Source: Micromonospora sp. RHAY321 (GTDB taxonomy: Bacteria; Actinomycetota; Actinomycetes; Mycobacteriales; Micromonosporaceae). Taken from it: 64,000 nt of DNA. How positions within the stretch are numbered: position 1 is the stretch's first letter; the number at the start of each line of letters is the position of its first letter. Where the stretch lies: NCBI RefSeq assembly GCF_023896955.1, contig NZ_JAMHIW010000002.1, forward strand, positions 496,001 to 560,000. Reading direction: 5' to 3'. Positions 33,338 to 40,978 of the stretch are shown here, in pieces. The notes below the pieces were generated by a model. It searched no databases. It was not told the DNA's origin and worked only from the letters and a program-made list of their open reading frames with translations. Position numbers and translations under genes: made by a program.

Positions 33338-33567
33338 CAGATGCCCGCCGCCGGGGACGTCAGGCCGTGCTCTTCGCACCACCCCGCCTCGGCCGGGCCC
33401 CGGATCACGAGCCCCTTGTCGACCAGCCCGTCACGTGCCGTGAAGTACCGGTTCTGGTTCCAGTGCAGGTATTGCCGGAGCGAAGGGTTGCTGACGGGGG
33501 AGCCGTCAGTGGGCAGGGCGCTGAACAGCGCCAATTCGTCCTCGGTGAGCGATGGACCGGTGTCCAT
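33337..33567 (-). CDS. Small winged-helix protein
   Basis: A 76-residue protein: LTEDELALFSALPTDGSPVS, LRQYLHWNQNRYFTARDGLV and DKGLVIRGP resemble a compact winged HTH (three helices and a wing). It is first in the operon with the nuclease-like and UDG-like genes and overlaps the next start (TGATG). It could be the operon's regulator or a DNA-recognition subunit. Confidence 0.65.
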   Translation of the reverse strand: MDTGPSLTEDELALFSALPTDGSPVSNPSLRQYLHWNQNRYFTARDGLVDKGLVIRGPAEAGWCEEHGLTSPAAGI

Positions 33568-33572
33568 TCCTC

Positions 33573-33578
33573 ACCCTA
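33573..33578 (-). promoter_or_regulatory. -10 box TAGGGT, leaderless type
   Basis: TAGGGT on the minus strand ends 5 bases before ATG 33567, consistent with a leaderless mRNA for the three-gene operon. Confidence 0.45.
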
Positions 33579-33663
33579 ACAGGGGGCGGCCGGGCTGGCG
33601 GCCTGCTGATCTACGACCGTGCTCCGATGATCACCCTCGCCAGGGCCACCTGGTCTTTGACAG

Positions 33664-34656
33664 CTATGCAGGTCGCAAATCTTGTCTCGGCCGCCGGGGG
33701 CTGGGGGCGGCCGGTCCTGACTGACGGAGGTCGACTTCGAACACGAAGGGTGCGGCGGCCGCGAGGGTGGTGTCCGCGTCGAAAAAGTGGAGGGTCGGCT
33801 CGACCAGCGCCTTGGTGACGACCGCCAGTCGCCAACCTGGGTCTTCCCGCGCCGACCGTTCCTCGTTGCGGGTCAGCAGCACGTTCGGGGCCAAACCGCT
33901 GACCCCTTTGACCTCGACCCGGTGCACCTCCTCATCAGAAGACGTGCAGGTGAGATCCCAGCCCTTGTTCTGCTTGCTGACGTCCTGCACGCGCCACCCG
34001 GCGCGCTTGTAGTGCTGTGCGACCGTCTTCATTCCCGCTGCTTCCACCAACGCGTTGGTCGTCGGGTTGCCGAAGCCTGCGCCGGAGGCCGTGACAGTGA
34101 TCTTCTCCGGTTGCGGAGGAAGGAGCTTGCCCAGCACGGCGAGTTCAGCCTTGGTGACTGCCAGAGGGTTGCCCATCTGGGGTTGCCGGAAGACTTCCAG
34201 GGCAGCCAGTCGGCGGCTGCCCTTCAGCGTCGCGCGGTGAATCGGCTCTTCGAAGAGTTGGATGTCAACGGGGACGAAGTGTTTCGACTGGCGTCGCTGG
34301 TTGTCGTCGCTCCAGTACCCTTGATCCTCATCTGAGGTGTCGACGTAACCAGCCGGCCCAAGGACGCGTCCCCATCCCCATAGTCCAGGTTCAGGGTAGG
34401 CGCGGCCCTGCCCGGTCACCCAGAACAGAACCTGCTGCCCTTCCGCCATGAGTGCCGTGCGGTAGCTCGGGACGACCGACCACCGATCGATCGTCTCTCC
34501 GCCGTCGGCCACGAAGGCTGCCAGATCCCAGACCTCCGGATTGCACTTCAGCATCCAGGCGCCAAGGTTCTCCACCGTCACCAGGCGCTTCGTGTCGCGG
34601 CCCCGGTGCCGAGTCGCCTCGATGGCCTCGCTGTATGTCACGTCTCCGGCTCTCAT
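33664..34656 (-). CDS. EVE-DUF3883 protein, putative modification-dependent nuclease
   Basis: A 330-residue protein. Residues about 28-150 form an EVE (PUA-like) domain: AWMLKCNPEVWDL, DRWSVVPSYR, GQQVLFWVTGQGRAYPEPGL, WGWGRVLGPAG. Residues about 205-300 match DUF3883 (NOV C-terminal, PD-(D/E)xK-like): ALVEAAGMKTVAQHYKRAGW, GWDLTC and RVEVKGVSG, giving a D...ExK pattern. EVE domains read modified bases such as 5-methyl- or 5-hydroxymethylcytosine. The fusion suggests a type IV-like restriction factor acting on modified phage DNA; specificity unknown. ATG 34656 has AGGAAACTGGG upstream. Confidence 0.82.
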   Translation of the reverse strand: MRAGDVTYSEAIEATRHRGRDTKRLVTVENLGAWMLKCNPEVWDLAAFVADGGETIDRWSVVPSYRTALMAEGQQVLFWVTGQGRAYPEPGLWGWGRVLGPAGYVDTSDEDQGYWSDDNQRRQSKHFVPVDIQLFEEPIHRATLKGSRRLAALEVFRQPQMGNPLAVTKAELAVLGKLLPPQPEKITVTASGAGFGNPTTNALVEAAGMKTVAQHYKRAGWRVQDVSKQNKGWDLTCTSSDEEVHRVEVKGVSGLAPNVLLTRNEERSAREDPGWRLAVVTKALVEPTLHFFDADTTLAAAAPFVFEVDLRQSGPAAPSPRRPRQDLRPA

Positions 34657-34788
34657 CGACCCAGTTTCCTGAGGCCGCCGGCGGGCTTCATCACCGAACC
34701 GGCCGAGGATGCCTGGCTTCCAAGACCATTACAGCAGAGCGACGGGTTGCCGATGGGGCACCGTCGCTCTGTGCGGCGCTTCGTCCTC

Positions 34789-35658
34789 TTACTCGTCGCG
34801 ACCGCTGCCGTTCGTAGCGGTGGAGGTGCTCCGGGGCTGGCCCCGCAGCCGCTCGGCCAAGAGGTCGAAGGAGGTGGCCTGCTCGAAAATGTCACCATTG
34901 CGCATCCTCTCCTCGAGTAGATCCTCCAAGCGCTGAGCGGTGGCCTTCTGCTCGGCAATGAGGTCCTGCACGACAGAGGCAAGATTCTCGTTGGTCATCC
35001 GCGCCGCGCCGCCGGCGACCGGGCTGTCCACCAACTTCTCCAGAATCGACAGCCACTGCCGGCTGAGTCGCTCGGCGTACTGCGCTCGCTTCACGTCCAC
35101 GTCGTACTCGCAGTCGAGTTTGATCAACTGCTCCCAGTACGGGCGTACCGCCTGCTTGACCCGCTCGTCGAGCTGCACCCAGACGTGCGGCTGACACGTG
35201 ACCTGCACGCCACCCCGTTCATAACGCCACGTTCCCATGTCGGCGAGCGCCCGCTGGAACTCCACCTCGAACTCCCGGGCCCGGTGTGCCGGGAAGTTGC
35301 GAGCGCGCGCGGCCGCCAGGCGGGTCAGCGCGCGAACGGCGTACGGCAGGAAGTACTGCGCCGAGCCGCTCAGCATCTCGCGCGGTAGCCCGTCGGACGA
35401 CCACACGAAGGCCGCCCGGACCGTGAAGTTGAAGACGTAGCCCCGCGCCGGGACGACGATCGGCGCCTGGGCATCACGCCGTTCGGTCAGCCGGCCGGGC
35501 GGTGGGGGAGGCGTTGGCGGCGGTGGTGGAGCCGGTGCCGGAGCGGGCTGCGGTCCTTGAAGGGCGGCGATCAACCGCCGCCAGAGTGTCAGCAACCAGT
35601 GCCCAAAACGTCGCCACAGCCCAGGATCGGATCCGCCGCCGGTCGAAATGTCTGCCAT
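34789..35658 (-). CDS. Conflict-island protein, possible SPFH-like fold, paralogue 1
   Basis: A 289-residue protein starting one base after the upstream stop (TGA-C-ATG). Residues 1-65 include a Trp/Leu-rich helix (GLWRRFGHWLLTLWRRLIAA) and a long Pro-rich linker. About 68-170 carries VVPARGYVFNFTVRAAFVW, ALTRLAAARARNFPAHRARE and FEVEFQRALADMGTWRYERG, and the rest is coiled-coil-like. It is clearly related to the gene at 40979-41809. The VPARGY...RAAFVW pattern recalls SPFH/band-7 domains, but I am not certain. It is the last gene of the cyclase-like operon. Confidence 0.6.
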   Translation of the reverse strand: MADISTGGGSDPGLWRRFGHWLLTLWRRLIAALQGPQPAPAPAPPPPPTPPPPPGRLTERRDAQAPIVVPARGYVFNFTVRAAFVWSSDGLPREMLSGSAQYFLPYAVRALTRLAAARARNFPAHRAREFEVEFQRALADMGTWRYERGGVQVTCQPHVWVQLDERVKQAVRPYWEQLIKLDCEYDVDVKRAQYAERLSRQWLSILEKLVDSPVAGGAARMTNENLASVVQDLIAEQKATAQRLEDLLEERMRNGDIFEQATSFDLLAERLRGQPRSTSTATNGSGRDE

Positions 35659-35659
35659 G

Positions 35660-37849
35660 TCATCGTCCCCTCATTGCTGACTCGATCCATTCGGGCAGGC
35701 CAGCGCGAAAGTCGGGCAGCCGCGTGAGATGGAAACGCATTCGTCGATGGACTGCGGGACTGCTGGCCAGGTCGCTCAGCAGCTCACCGGTCGACTTGCG
35801 CAGGCTCTCGTCGAGATCCGCGTGGTGCAGCCACTGGCCGAGGGCGCGCGAACCGCGCCAAGACATGTCAGGAGCAAGGAGCGCGACCCGCCAGACGCGG
35901 GCGAGAGAGTTGCTGTCGATGTCGTTGGCCGCGAGCCTTCTCATCAGCTCCGGAACGCCAGTCGTCGTTTCACCTGACGTCTTCCAGGCCAGGGCGAGCA
36001 GGGCGTTCGCGGCGTGCCGTTGGAGCTGCCTGTCCTCCGTCCACCGCGCCAACTCGCCCAGAATTCGGTCGGCACGATCGGGCGTGTACAACTGGTTGAT
36101 TGCCTCGGCAACCGCGTACATGTCCTGCTGCATGCGATCTTCGGCGATGCGGCGTAGATCCGCGAGACTCCAGCTCAGATCAGGCTGCTGCAGCCCGCTC
36201 GCATAGATCCGTGCAGCGGTGTCCCGCTGGTAGTTGAGTCGGCCGTGGGCCCACTCGCGCACCTTCTCGCGTACGAGGTGGTCAACCTGGCCGCCCAGAT
36301 CAGCCGTGACCAGCGCCCATGCCGCAGCCTGACGTGTCCGTTGGCGTGGGGCCGCCGCCCAGTCGTCGATGAGGTCCTGGCAGACCCGGTCGAAGTCGTG
36401 GTGGGCGAGCAGTCCTGCGGCCTCGGCCGCCGCTCGGCGCACCGGCTCGTCGTTTTGGGACACCAAGGCAGCGAGCCATTTCAGCAGCGCTGGTCGGGTG
36501 CTGTCGAACTCGTGCCAGGCCACATCGATGATGGCACCGCGCATGCCACCGTCGTGAAGCCAGGCCGATCGGCTCACCCCACCCCGTGCCCGGTTCCTCT
36601 CCTGGCCCTTCTGCCAGTCCACGTCGAGCTTCCCGAGCAGTTCCGATACGGGGTGTTGCAGTGCCAGCCGGCCCCAGTCCGGCCGCTTGGCCTCACCGTC
36701 TATCTGCTCCAGCAGCAGGCCCGCTGACTCGAAGACATAGTGCAACGGCTGCCAGCAGCAGACCGCGTAGGCGAGGCGAAAGGCGCGCTCGTGCTGGTCC
36801 GCCCGCCGCGGACGCCGACCACCCTCTGTGGGCTTCGAGTGCAGGATTTCGGCCGCCCGCTGGCGTCGCCGCGGCTGGGAGATCTTGAGGATCTCCGACA
36901 ACACGGCCTCGTCGGCCGGATGATGGCTCGCCACCGAGTCGGCAATCGCGACGACCTCCCGAGGACCGTAGGTCGCATCCAGTGCCGCGCAGAGCGGATC
37001 GTGTTGGAGATATCGATCGGCATGTTGCTGGCTGTCCGCTCGGTTCAGCTTCCTGGACTTCCGCAGTCGGTTCGCCACGTGGCGACGGAACACCATGCGT
37101 GGCGCGGGAGCCCGGTGTGGCACCTCGGCACTGTGCCGCACGGCGTCGCGTGGATCGGCGTCCCTGATCAGCAGCAGGCTCGCCGAGCGCCGCCGGAACG
37201 CCTCGGAAAGTTGGCGCAACGCCTGTACATGCCCATTGCCGGGCAAGCGGAGGACGTACCCGTGGTTCTCCGCGATGCAGTCGGGATCGCGATGCAGAAC
37301 CTCCGGGTTGACTCCGGCCGGCAGCAACACCTCATCCACCCGGTCCTGCCCGTGGCGCCGCGCCAGTGCCGCGCAGGCGGTGCTGAACCGGCCGGTGTTC
37401 GGCGCACCGGTCAGACAGGCCGTGGGACGGTGCCCCAGTACCTCATCGAGTCGATCGTCCGCCTCCGCAGCGCCGTACACCTCGACAAGATCTGGTACCC
37501 CCGCGAGCTTCCTGATGATCGGCTTGGCCGACGGCTGGCCCTCATAGCTCACATGGTGGATGGTGTTGTTGTTTCCGAACGCCGTCGCGCCATGTGCGCT
37601 CACATGGGAGTAGCTGGTTCCCGCGAACTGCGCGCCGTACAACTCCTCACCAACTCGCTGATCCACTCGCAGCGAGTCCGGAGCAATCTCCTCTTCCGGC
37701 TCATCGCCTGAGGAACGGACTTGGAACTGCTGCGACACAGGAGACGCAGGCGCGGGTTCGGACTCAGGTGCCTCCGTCTGCTCGGGAGTGCCGTCCGACT
37801 CGACGGCAGGTGCCTGAGGATCGTCGGAAGGCACGTTCACGTCGCTCAT
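35660..37849 (-). CDS. P-loop and HEAT-like-repeat protein with shared signalling motif
   Basis: A 729-residue protein overlapping the cyclase-like gene stop (ATGA). Residues 1-70 are acidic and disordered. Residues 81-97 (SHVSAHGATAFGNNNTI) form a Gly/Asn-rich motif also present at the cyclase-like protein's C-terminus. Residues 145-160 hold a degenerate P-loop, GAPNTGRFS, with Arg for the Walker A Lys; no strong Walker B is seen. From about 330 to the end is alpha-helical with repeating units like HEAT (ALLKWLAALVSQNDEPVRRA, AWALVTADLGGQVDHLVREK). It looks like a STAND-like sensor or scaffold in the Pycsar-like operon. Confidence 0.65.
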   Translation of the reverse strand: MSDVNVPSDDPQAPAVESDGTPEQTEAPESEPAPASPVSQQFQVRSSGDEPEEEIAPDSLRVDQRVGEELYGAQFAGTSYSHVSAHGATAFGNNNTIHHVSYEGQPSAKPIIRKLAGVPDLVEVYGAAEADDRLDEVLGHRPTACLTGAPNTGRFSTACAALARRHGQDRVDEVLLPAGVNPEVLHRDPDCIAENHGYVLRLPGNGHVQALRQLSEAFRRRSASLLLIRDADPRDAVRHSAEVPHRAPAPRMVFRRHVANRLRKSRKLNRADSQQHADRYLQHDPLCAALDATYGPREVVAIADSVASHHPADEAVLSEILKISQPRRRQRAAEILHSKPTEGGRRPRRADQHERAFRLAYAVCCWQPLHYVFESAGLLLEQIDGEAKRPDWGRLALQHPVSELLGKLDVDWQKGQERNRARGGVSRSAWLHDGGMRGAIIDVAWHEFDSTRPALLKWLAALVSQNDEPVRRAAAEAAGLLAHHDFDRVCQDLIDDWAAAPRQRTRQAAAWALVTADLGGQVDHLVREKVREWAHGRLNYQRDTAARIYASGLQQPDLSWSLADLRRIAEDRMQQDMYAVAEAINQLYTPDRADRILGELARWTEDRQLQRHAANALLALAWKTSGETTTGVPELMRRLAANDIDSNSLARVWRVALLAPDMSWRGSRALGQWLHHADLDESLRKSTGELLSDLASSPAVHRRMRFHLTRLPDFRAGLPEWIESAMRGR

Positions 37850-38676
37850 CGCTGCGTCCCGGACTGGTCCGCGGCCTCGCGGAGGCCTGCCGTGGAGATG
37901 ACGTTGCCGTTGCCGTAGGCGGTAGGGCCGTGGGAGGTGATGTGCTGAAAGACCTGGCCGCCAGCGGGCGGGCTGGGCTCCGGAAAGGTCGGGCGCCTGT
38001 CATCACTGCGTTCACGAGCACGGCCGTCACTGGGATCCCCGGCCTCGGGGCCATCTGCCGCCGTGGCACTGCCTGCGACGTTCTCACCAGGAACGTAGAT
38101 CCAAGCGACAGCTTCGAAGTCCTTGTCCGGCAGGCGGGCAGTCACGCGGAGAAACTGCTCCGGCCGCAGATCCCGATAATGCCGGACGATGTCCTCGTAT
38201 ATGCGGTCCGAGACGATCAGCGCGACCTCCGCGCCGCGGAACCGACGCAAGGCAGCCTTGAGTTGCGGCGAATCAACCAGCCGGCAAACAGTCACCACGG
38301 CGTCGCCGGGGTAGCCGTTGGCGCCGTCCAGGTGGACCGGCCCCTCATGCACGCCGATTCGCAGCCGGATCCGTGCTTCGGGGCTCAGCCCACGGTTGTG
38401 TTCCCGCAGCAGCCGGTCGATCGTGGGCGTCAGCCGGGTCACGATGGCCCGTTCGCTCGTCCCCGGGGGCAGGATCGCGAGTTCGCCGTCACCTCCCTGT
38501 TGGATCAGCCAGTTGGCACGATCGAAGCCCAGCTCCTCGCAGGCGTCTTTCATGATCTTTTGAAACGCGAGCTGGGCCCGGTACTGCAGAACGTTGTCCC
38601 GTCCGCTGTAGCTCTCCATGTCGACGGCGATGAGCACCCGCCGGTCCGGATCTGCGAATTCAGGCATGCACTCCAC
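37846..38676 (-). CDS. Class III nucleotidyl-cyclase-like protein with C-terminal signalling motif
   Basis: A 276-residue protein, ATG 38676. Residues 12-195 form a class III cyclase homology domain: VLIAVDMESYS (Asp19), QQGGDGELAIL (Asp63), RLRIGVHEGPVH, and GDAVVTVCRL, where the usual transition-state Asn is replaced (canonical VNxAARL) but Arg is kept. Residues 200-240 are a charged linker. Residues 244-260 (QHITSHGPTAYGNGNVI) match the motif at 81-97 of the next protein. Both metal-binding Asp remain, so catalysis or nucleotide sensing is possible. It begins a three-gene operon divergent from a Pycsar-type effector. Confidence 0.7.
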   Translation of the reverse strand: MECMPEFADPDRRVLIAVDMESYSGRDNVLQYRAQLAFQKIMKDACEELGFDRANWLIQQGGDGELAILPPGTSERAIVTRLTPTIDRLLREHNRGLSPEARIRLRIGVHEGPVHLDGANGYPGDAVVTVCRLVDSPQLKAALRRFRGAEVALIVSDRIYEDIVRHYRDLRPEQFLRVTARLPDKDFEAVAWIYVPGENVAGSATAADGPEAGDPSDGRARERSDDRRPTFPEPSPPAGGQVFQHITSHGPTAYGNGNVISTAGLREAADQSGTQR

Positions 38677-38742
38677 CCTTCAGTGACAACGGTGAGCCGG
38701 TCAGGGTCATCTCTACCGGCCGGGTGCGCTGGAAATTCCATA

Positions 38743-38790
38743 GAAGTACGGGTTGTCGCTCACCGTCCGGTAGGCGACAACCCGTACTTC
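38743..38790. promoter_or_regulatory. Perfect 17-bp inverted repeat between divergent operons
   Basis: GAAGTACGGGTTGTCGC (38743-38759) and GCGACAACCCGTACTTC (38774-38790) are perfect reverse complements around a 14-base loop. The element lies in the 171-bp space between the divergent cyclase-like and effector genes, 57 bp from the effector ATG. It could be an operator for the Crp-type regulator, an RNA hairpin, or a mobile-element scar. Confidence 0.8.
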
Positions 38791-38847
38791 GACTCCCTGC
38801 CCGTGGTGGTCCCGGCCTTGACTCGAAGCATGGGAAGAACCCGGCGA

Positions 38848-39372
38848 ATGAGCACGCAACCCGACCTTGATCCTTGGCGCGATCTCCTGGTCGGTCTGAC
38901 GACGGCGGCCTCGCTCCAGGCCTCGATCAGGCACGCGGACACCAAAGCCGCCGCACTGCTCACCATCGAGGGGGCGGTGACCACCGCAGTCGTGGACAGA
39001 GCTCTGCCGCTCGCGGTGGGCGGCGGCGGAGTGGTCACCCTCTCCCTTGCGACCCTCCTGGCGACTTCCTTCGTCATCGGAGTGGCGTCGGCTACGTGGC
39101 AGCTTGTTCTGGCGCTTCGACCTCGTCTCGAGGGTGCCAGCGGGGCCAACCGCTTCGGCTTTCCGAACCTCGTACGAGGCAAGGGCCGCCCGCCGGTTGC
39201 GTCGACCCGACGGCACCGGGACGAGGCGTGGGACTTCGTCGCCGCACTGGCCCGTATCGCGATGGCCAAGCATCTACGGATACGCCGGAGCATGCCATGG
39301 CTGGTGGTGGCGATGACGTCGGCCAGCGGCTTGGTGATCGTCATGAACCTCGGGCTGCCGGCGATGTCCTGA
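38848..39372 (+). CDS. Pycsar-type transmembrane effector (PycTM-like)
   Basis: A 174-residue membrane protein. It shows the signature order of the Pycsar effector family: ASIRHADTKAAALLTIEGAV (ADTKA at 30-34), two transmembrane helices at about 36-58 and 62-90, the LALRPRLEGASGANRFGFPN turn, a cytosolic helix with ARIAMAKHLRIRRSM, and a third helix LVVAMTSASGLVIVM near the C-terminus. Known relatives sense cyclic pyrimidine nucleotides and damage the inner membrane. ATG 38848 is preferred (GGGAAG 10 bases upstream); ATG 38830 is in frame. It is divergent from the cyclase-like gene and upstream of a cyclic-nucleotide-binding regulator. Confidence 0.78.
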   Translation: MSTQPDLDPWRDLLVGLTTAASLQASIRHADTKAAALLTIEGAVTTAVVDRALPLAVGGGGVVTLSLATLLATSFVIGVASATWQLVLALRPRLEGASGANRFGFPNLVRGKGRPPVASTRRHRDEAWDFVAALARIAMAKHLRIRRSMPWLVVAMTSASGLVIVMNLGLPAMS

Positions 39373-39446
39373 CACGCGACAACATCGGGTAGCGGTATCA
39401 GAGCCGAAAGTGAATGATGATCTCAGAGCGGAGCTGGAGGTGGTAC

Positions 39447-40139
39447 GTGGATGACCCGAGCTGGCTGCCCGGCACCTTCCTCGGTCGCCTCGAAAGGACC
39501 GCTCGGGACCGGCTGCTGGCGGCCGCGGTCCGGCGTTCGGTGAGAGAGTCGCAGGTCGTGCTGCGGGAGGGCGTTCTCGAGTCGCACGTCGTCGTGCTGG
39601 ACGACGCACTCGCCAAGGTCACCGTCGCCATGGCTGACGGGCGACAGGCTCTCCTGGCGATCCGCATGTCGGGCGACATCGTCGGCGAGATCTCCGCGCT
39701 GAACGGCACACCGAGGACCGCAACGGTCACCACCTGTCGGCCGTCGATTGTTCGGATCATCCACCGGAACGAGTTCCGTGCTTTCCTGCGCGGCAACCCG
39801 GATGCCGCCATGGAGGTCGCCGGCATCGTCGCGGACCGCCTGCGTTGGGCGAACCGTCGACGCGTCGACTTCGCCTCGTACCCGGTCAAGGTCCGCCTGG
39901 CGCGGGTGCTGTGGGAAATCGCCACCGCCTACGGCCGGCGCGACCCCCGCGGCCTCGTCATCAACGTCCGACTCACGCAGGGCGAACTGGCCACGCTCTG
40001 CGGCGCGGCCGAAATCAGCCTGCAGAAGGCGCTCGGCAATCTGCGTGCGGCCGGCATCATCGCCACGGGTTACCGCGAGATCGTCGTCCGGGACAGCGAC
40101 GGGTTGCGTGCCGTCGCGGATCTCGACAACTCGCTGTGA
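39447..40139 (+). CDS. Crp/Fnr family regulator with intact cyclic-nucleotide pocket
   Basis: A 230-residue regulator; GTG 39447 has GGAGG six bases upstream. Residues about 12-120 form a cNMP-binding domain whose phosphate-binding cassette GEISALNGTPRTATV (80-94) keeps the Gly-Glu and Arg-x-Ala that contact cyclic nucleotides. A long dimer helix follows, then a Crp-type HTH near 165-215 (LTQGELATLCGAAEISLQKA). It lies 74 bp after the membrane effector gene, and its stop overlaps the next start (TGATG). It may read the same second messenger as the effector, or control the divergon. Confidence 0.85.
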   Translation: MDDPSWLPGTFLGRLERTARDRLLAAAVRRSVRESQVVLREGVLESHVVVLDDALAKVTVAMADGRQALLAIRMSGDIVGEISALNGTPRTATVTTCRPSIVRIIHRNEFRAFLRGNPDAAMEVAGIVADRLRWANRRRVDFASYPVKVRLARVLWEIATAYGRRDPRGLVINVRLTQGELATLCGAAEISLQKALGNLRAAGIIATGYREIVVRDSDGLRAVADLDNSL

Positions 40140-40882
40140 TGGGTATCACGGCAGGGTCTGGCGAACCTGCCGTGCTCCCCCGACACGGCCTTGCTAGCAA
40201 GTGGGAGGCTCGGCCACATGGGAGCGTCATCGCACAGTTGCCCGCGCTGCTCGGCGTACTGGTCGGCCCCATCGGCACGATTGTGGCCACCTCCGTCGCC
40301 GATCGGACAAGGTGGAAGCGGAATCAGACCGTGCGTTGGGACGATCGAAGGCTCGACGCCTACGTCGAATTCGCACAGGTTCTCAAGGAGATCCATGCCG
40401 TCGCCGTTCGCATGCTCGCAAGTGAGCGGCCGAACTCCCGGGGGCACCACATCGATCGGGAGGCGGGCCTCGCGCGGTTGGCCGACGCAGACGTCCGGCA
40501 CACGTTGGCTTGGGAGAGCGTTCTGGTCGCCAGGGAAGATGACGGTGAGGTGCGGTGGTGGACCTGGGCCGGCTTCCGGGCCAGTGCCACGTTGATTGCC
40601 ACGCTCAGCGAGCTCGCCGACCCGACGCAACGATATGACGACGCGTCGATCCGGCTGCGGGCGGACCTGGATAGTCGGACGGTACGGGCGGCAATGGCAG
40701 ATGCGGTCGATCGCATCTGCCTGCCAGACGTCACCGACAAGGCGATTGCCGGCCTCATGTTCAGTGCCGCCCTGCCGGAGCGCCTCGCCGTCGCTACCCT
40801 GGCCGCCCGATTGGCGGATGTTCCGGCGGCCCAGGCGGTGCTCGCCGAACCCACCCGCGTGACGTTCCTTCCCGCCGTCTGA
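40139..40882 (+). CDS. Single-TM conflict-island membrane protein, intact paralogue
   Basis: A 247-residue protein coupled to the Crp-type gene (TGATG; ATG 40139). After a poorly conserved N-terminal tail of about 28 residues comes a transmembrane segment (LPALLGVLVGPIGTIVATSV), then ADRTRWKRNQTVRWDDRRLD and YVEFAQVLKEIHAVAVRML, closely matching the frameshifted gene at 27665. The C-terminal part is longer and divergent. The homologous start in the paralogue corresponds to codons just before VIAQLP here, where no start codon remains, so the upstream ATG is assumed. Function unknown. Confidence 0.7.
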   Translation: MGITAGSGEPAVLPRHGLASKWEARPHGSVIAQLPALLGVLVGPIGTIVATSVADRTRWKRNQTVRWDDRRLDAYVEFAQVLKEIHAVAVRMLASERPNSRGHHIDREAGLARLADADVRHTLAWESVLVAREDDGEVRWWTWAGFRASATLIATLSELADPTQRYDDASIRLRADLDSRTVRAAMADAVDRICLPDVTDKAIAGLMFSAALPERLAVATLAARLADVPAAQAVLAEPTRVTFLPAV

Positions 40883-40978
40883 TCAAGAGACGCCGCAGGA
40901 CACCATACGACCATCCGCAAGGCGGGTAGCAGCATTGAGGCCTGGTGCGAGCTGGCGTCCCGCCTAGTCGATGTGGAC

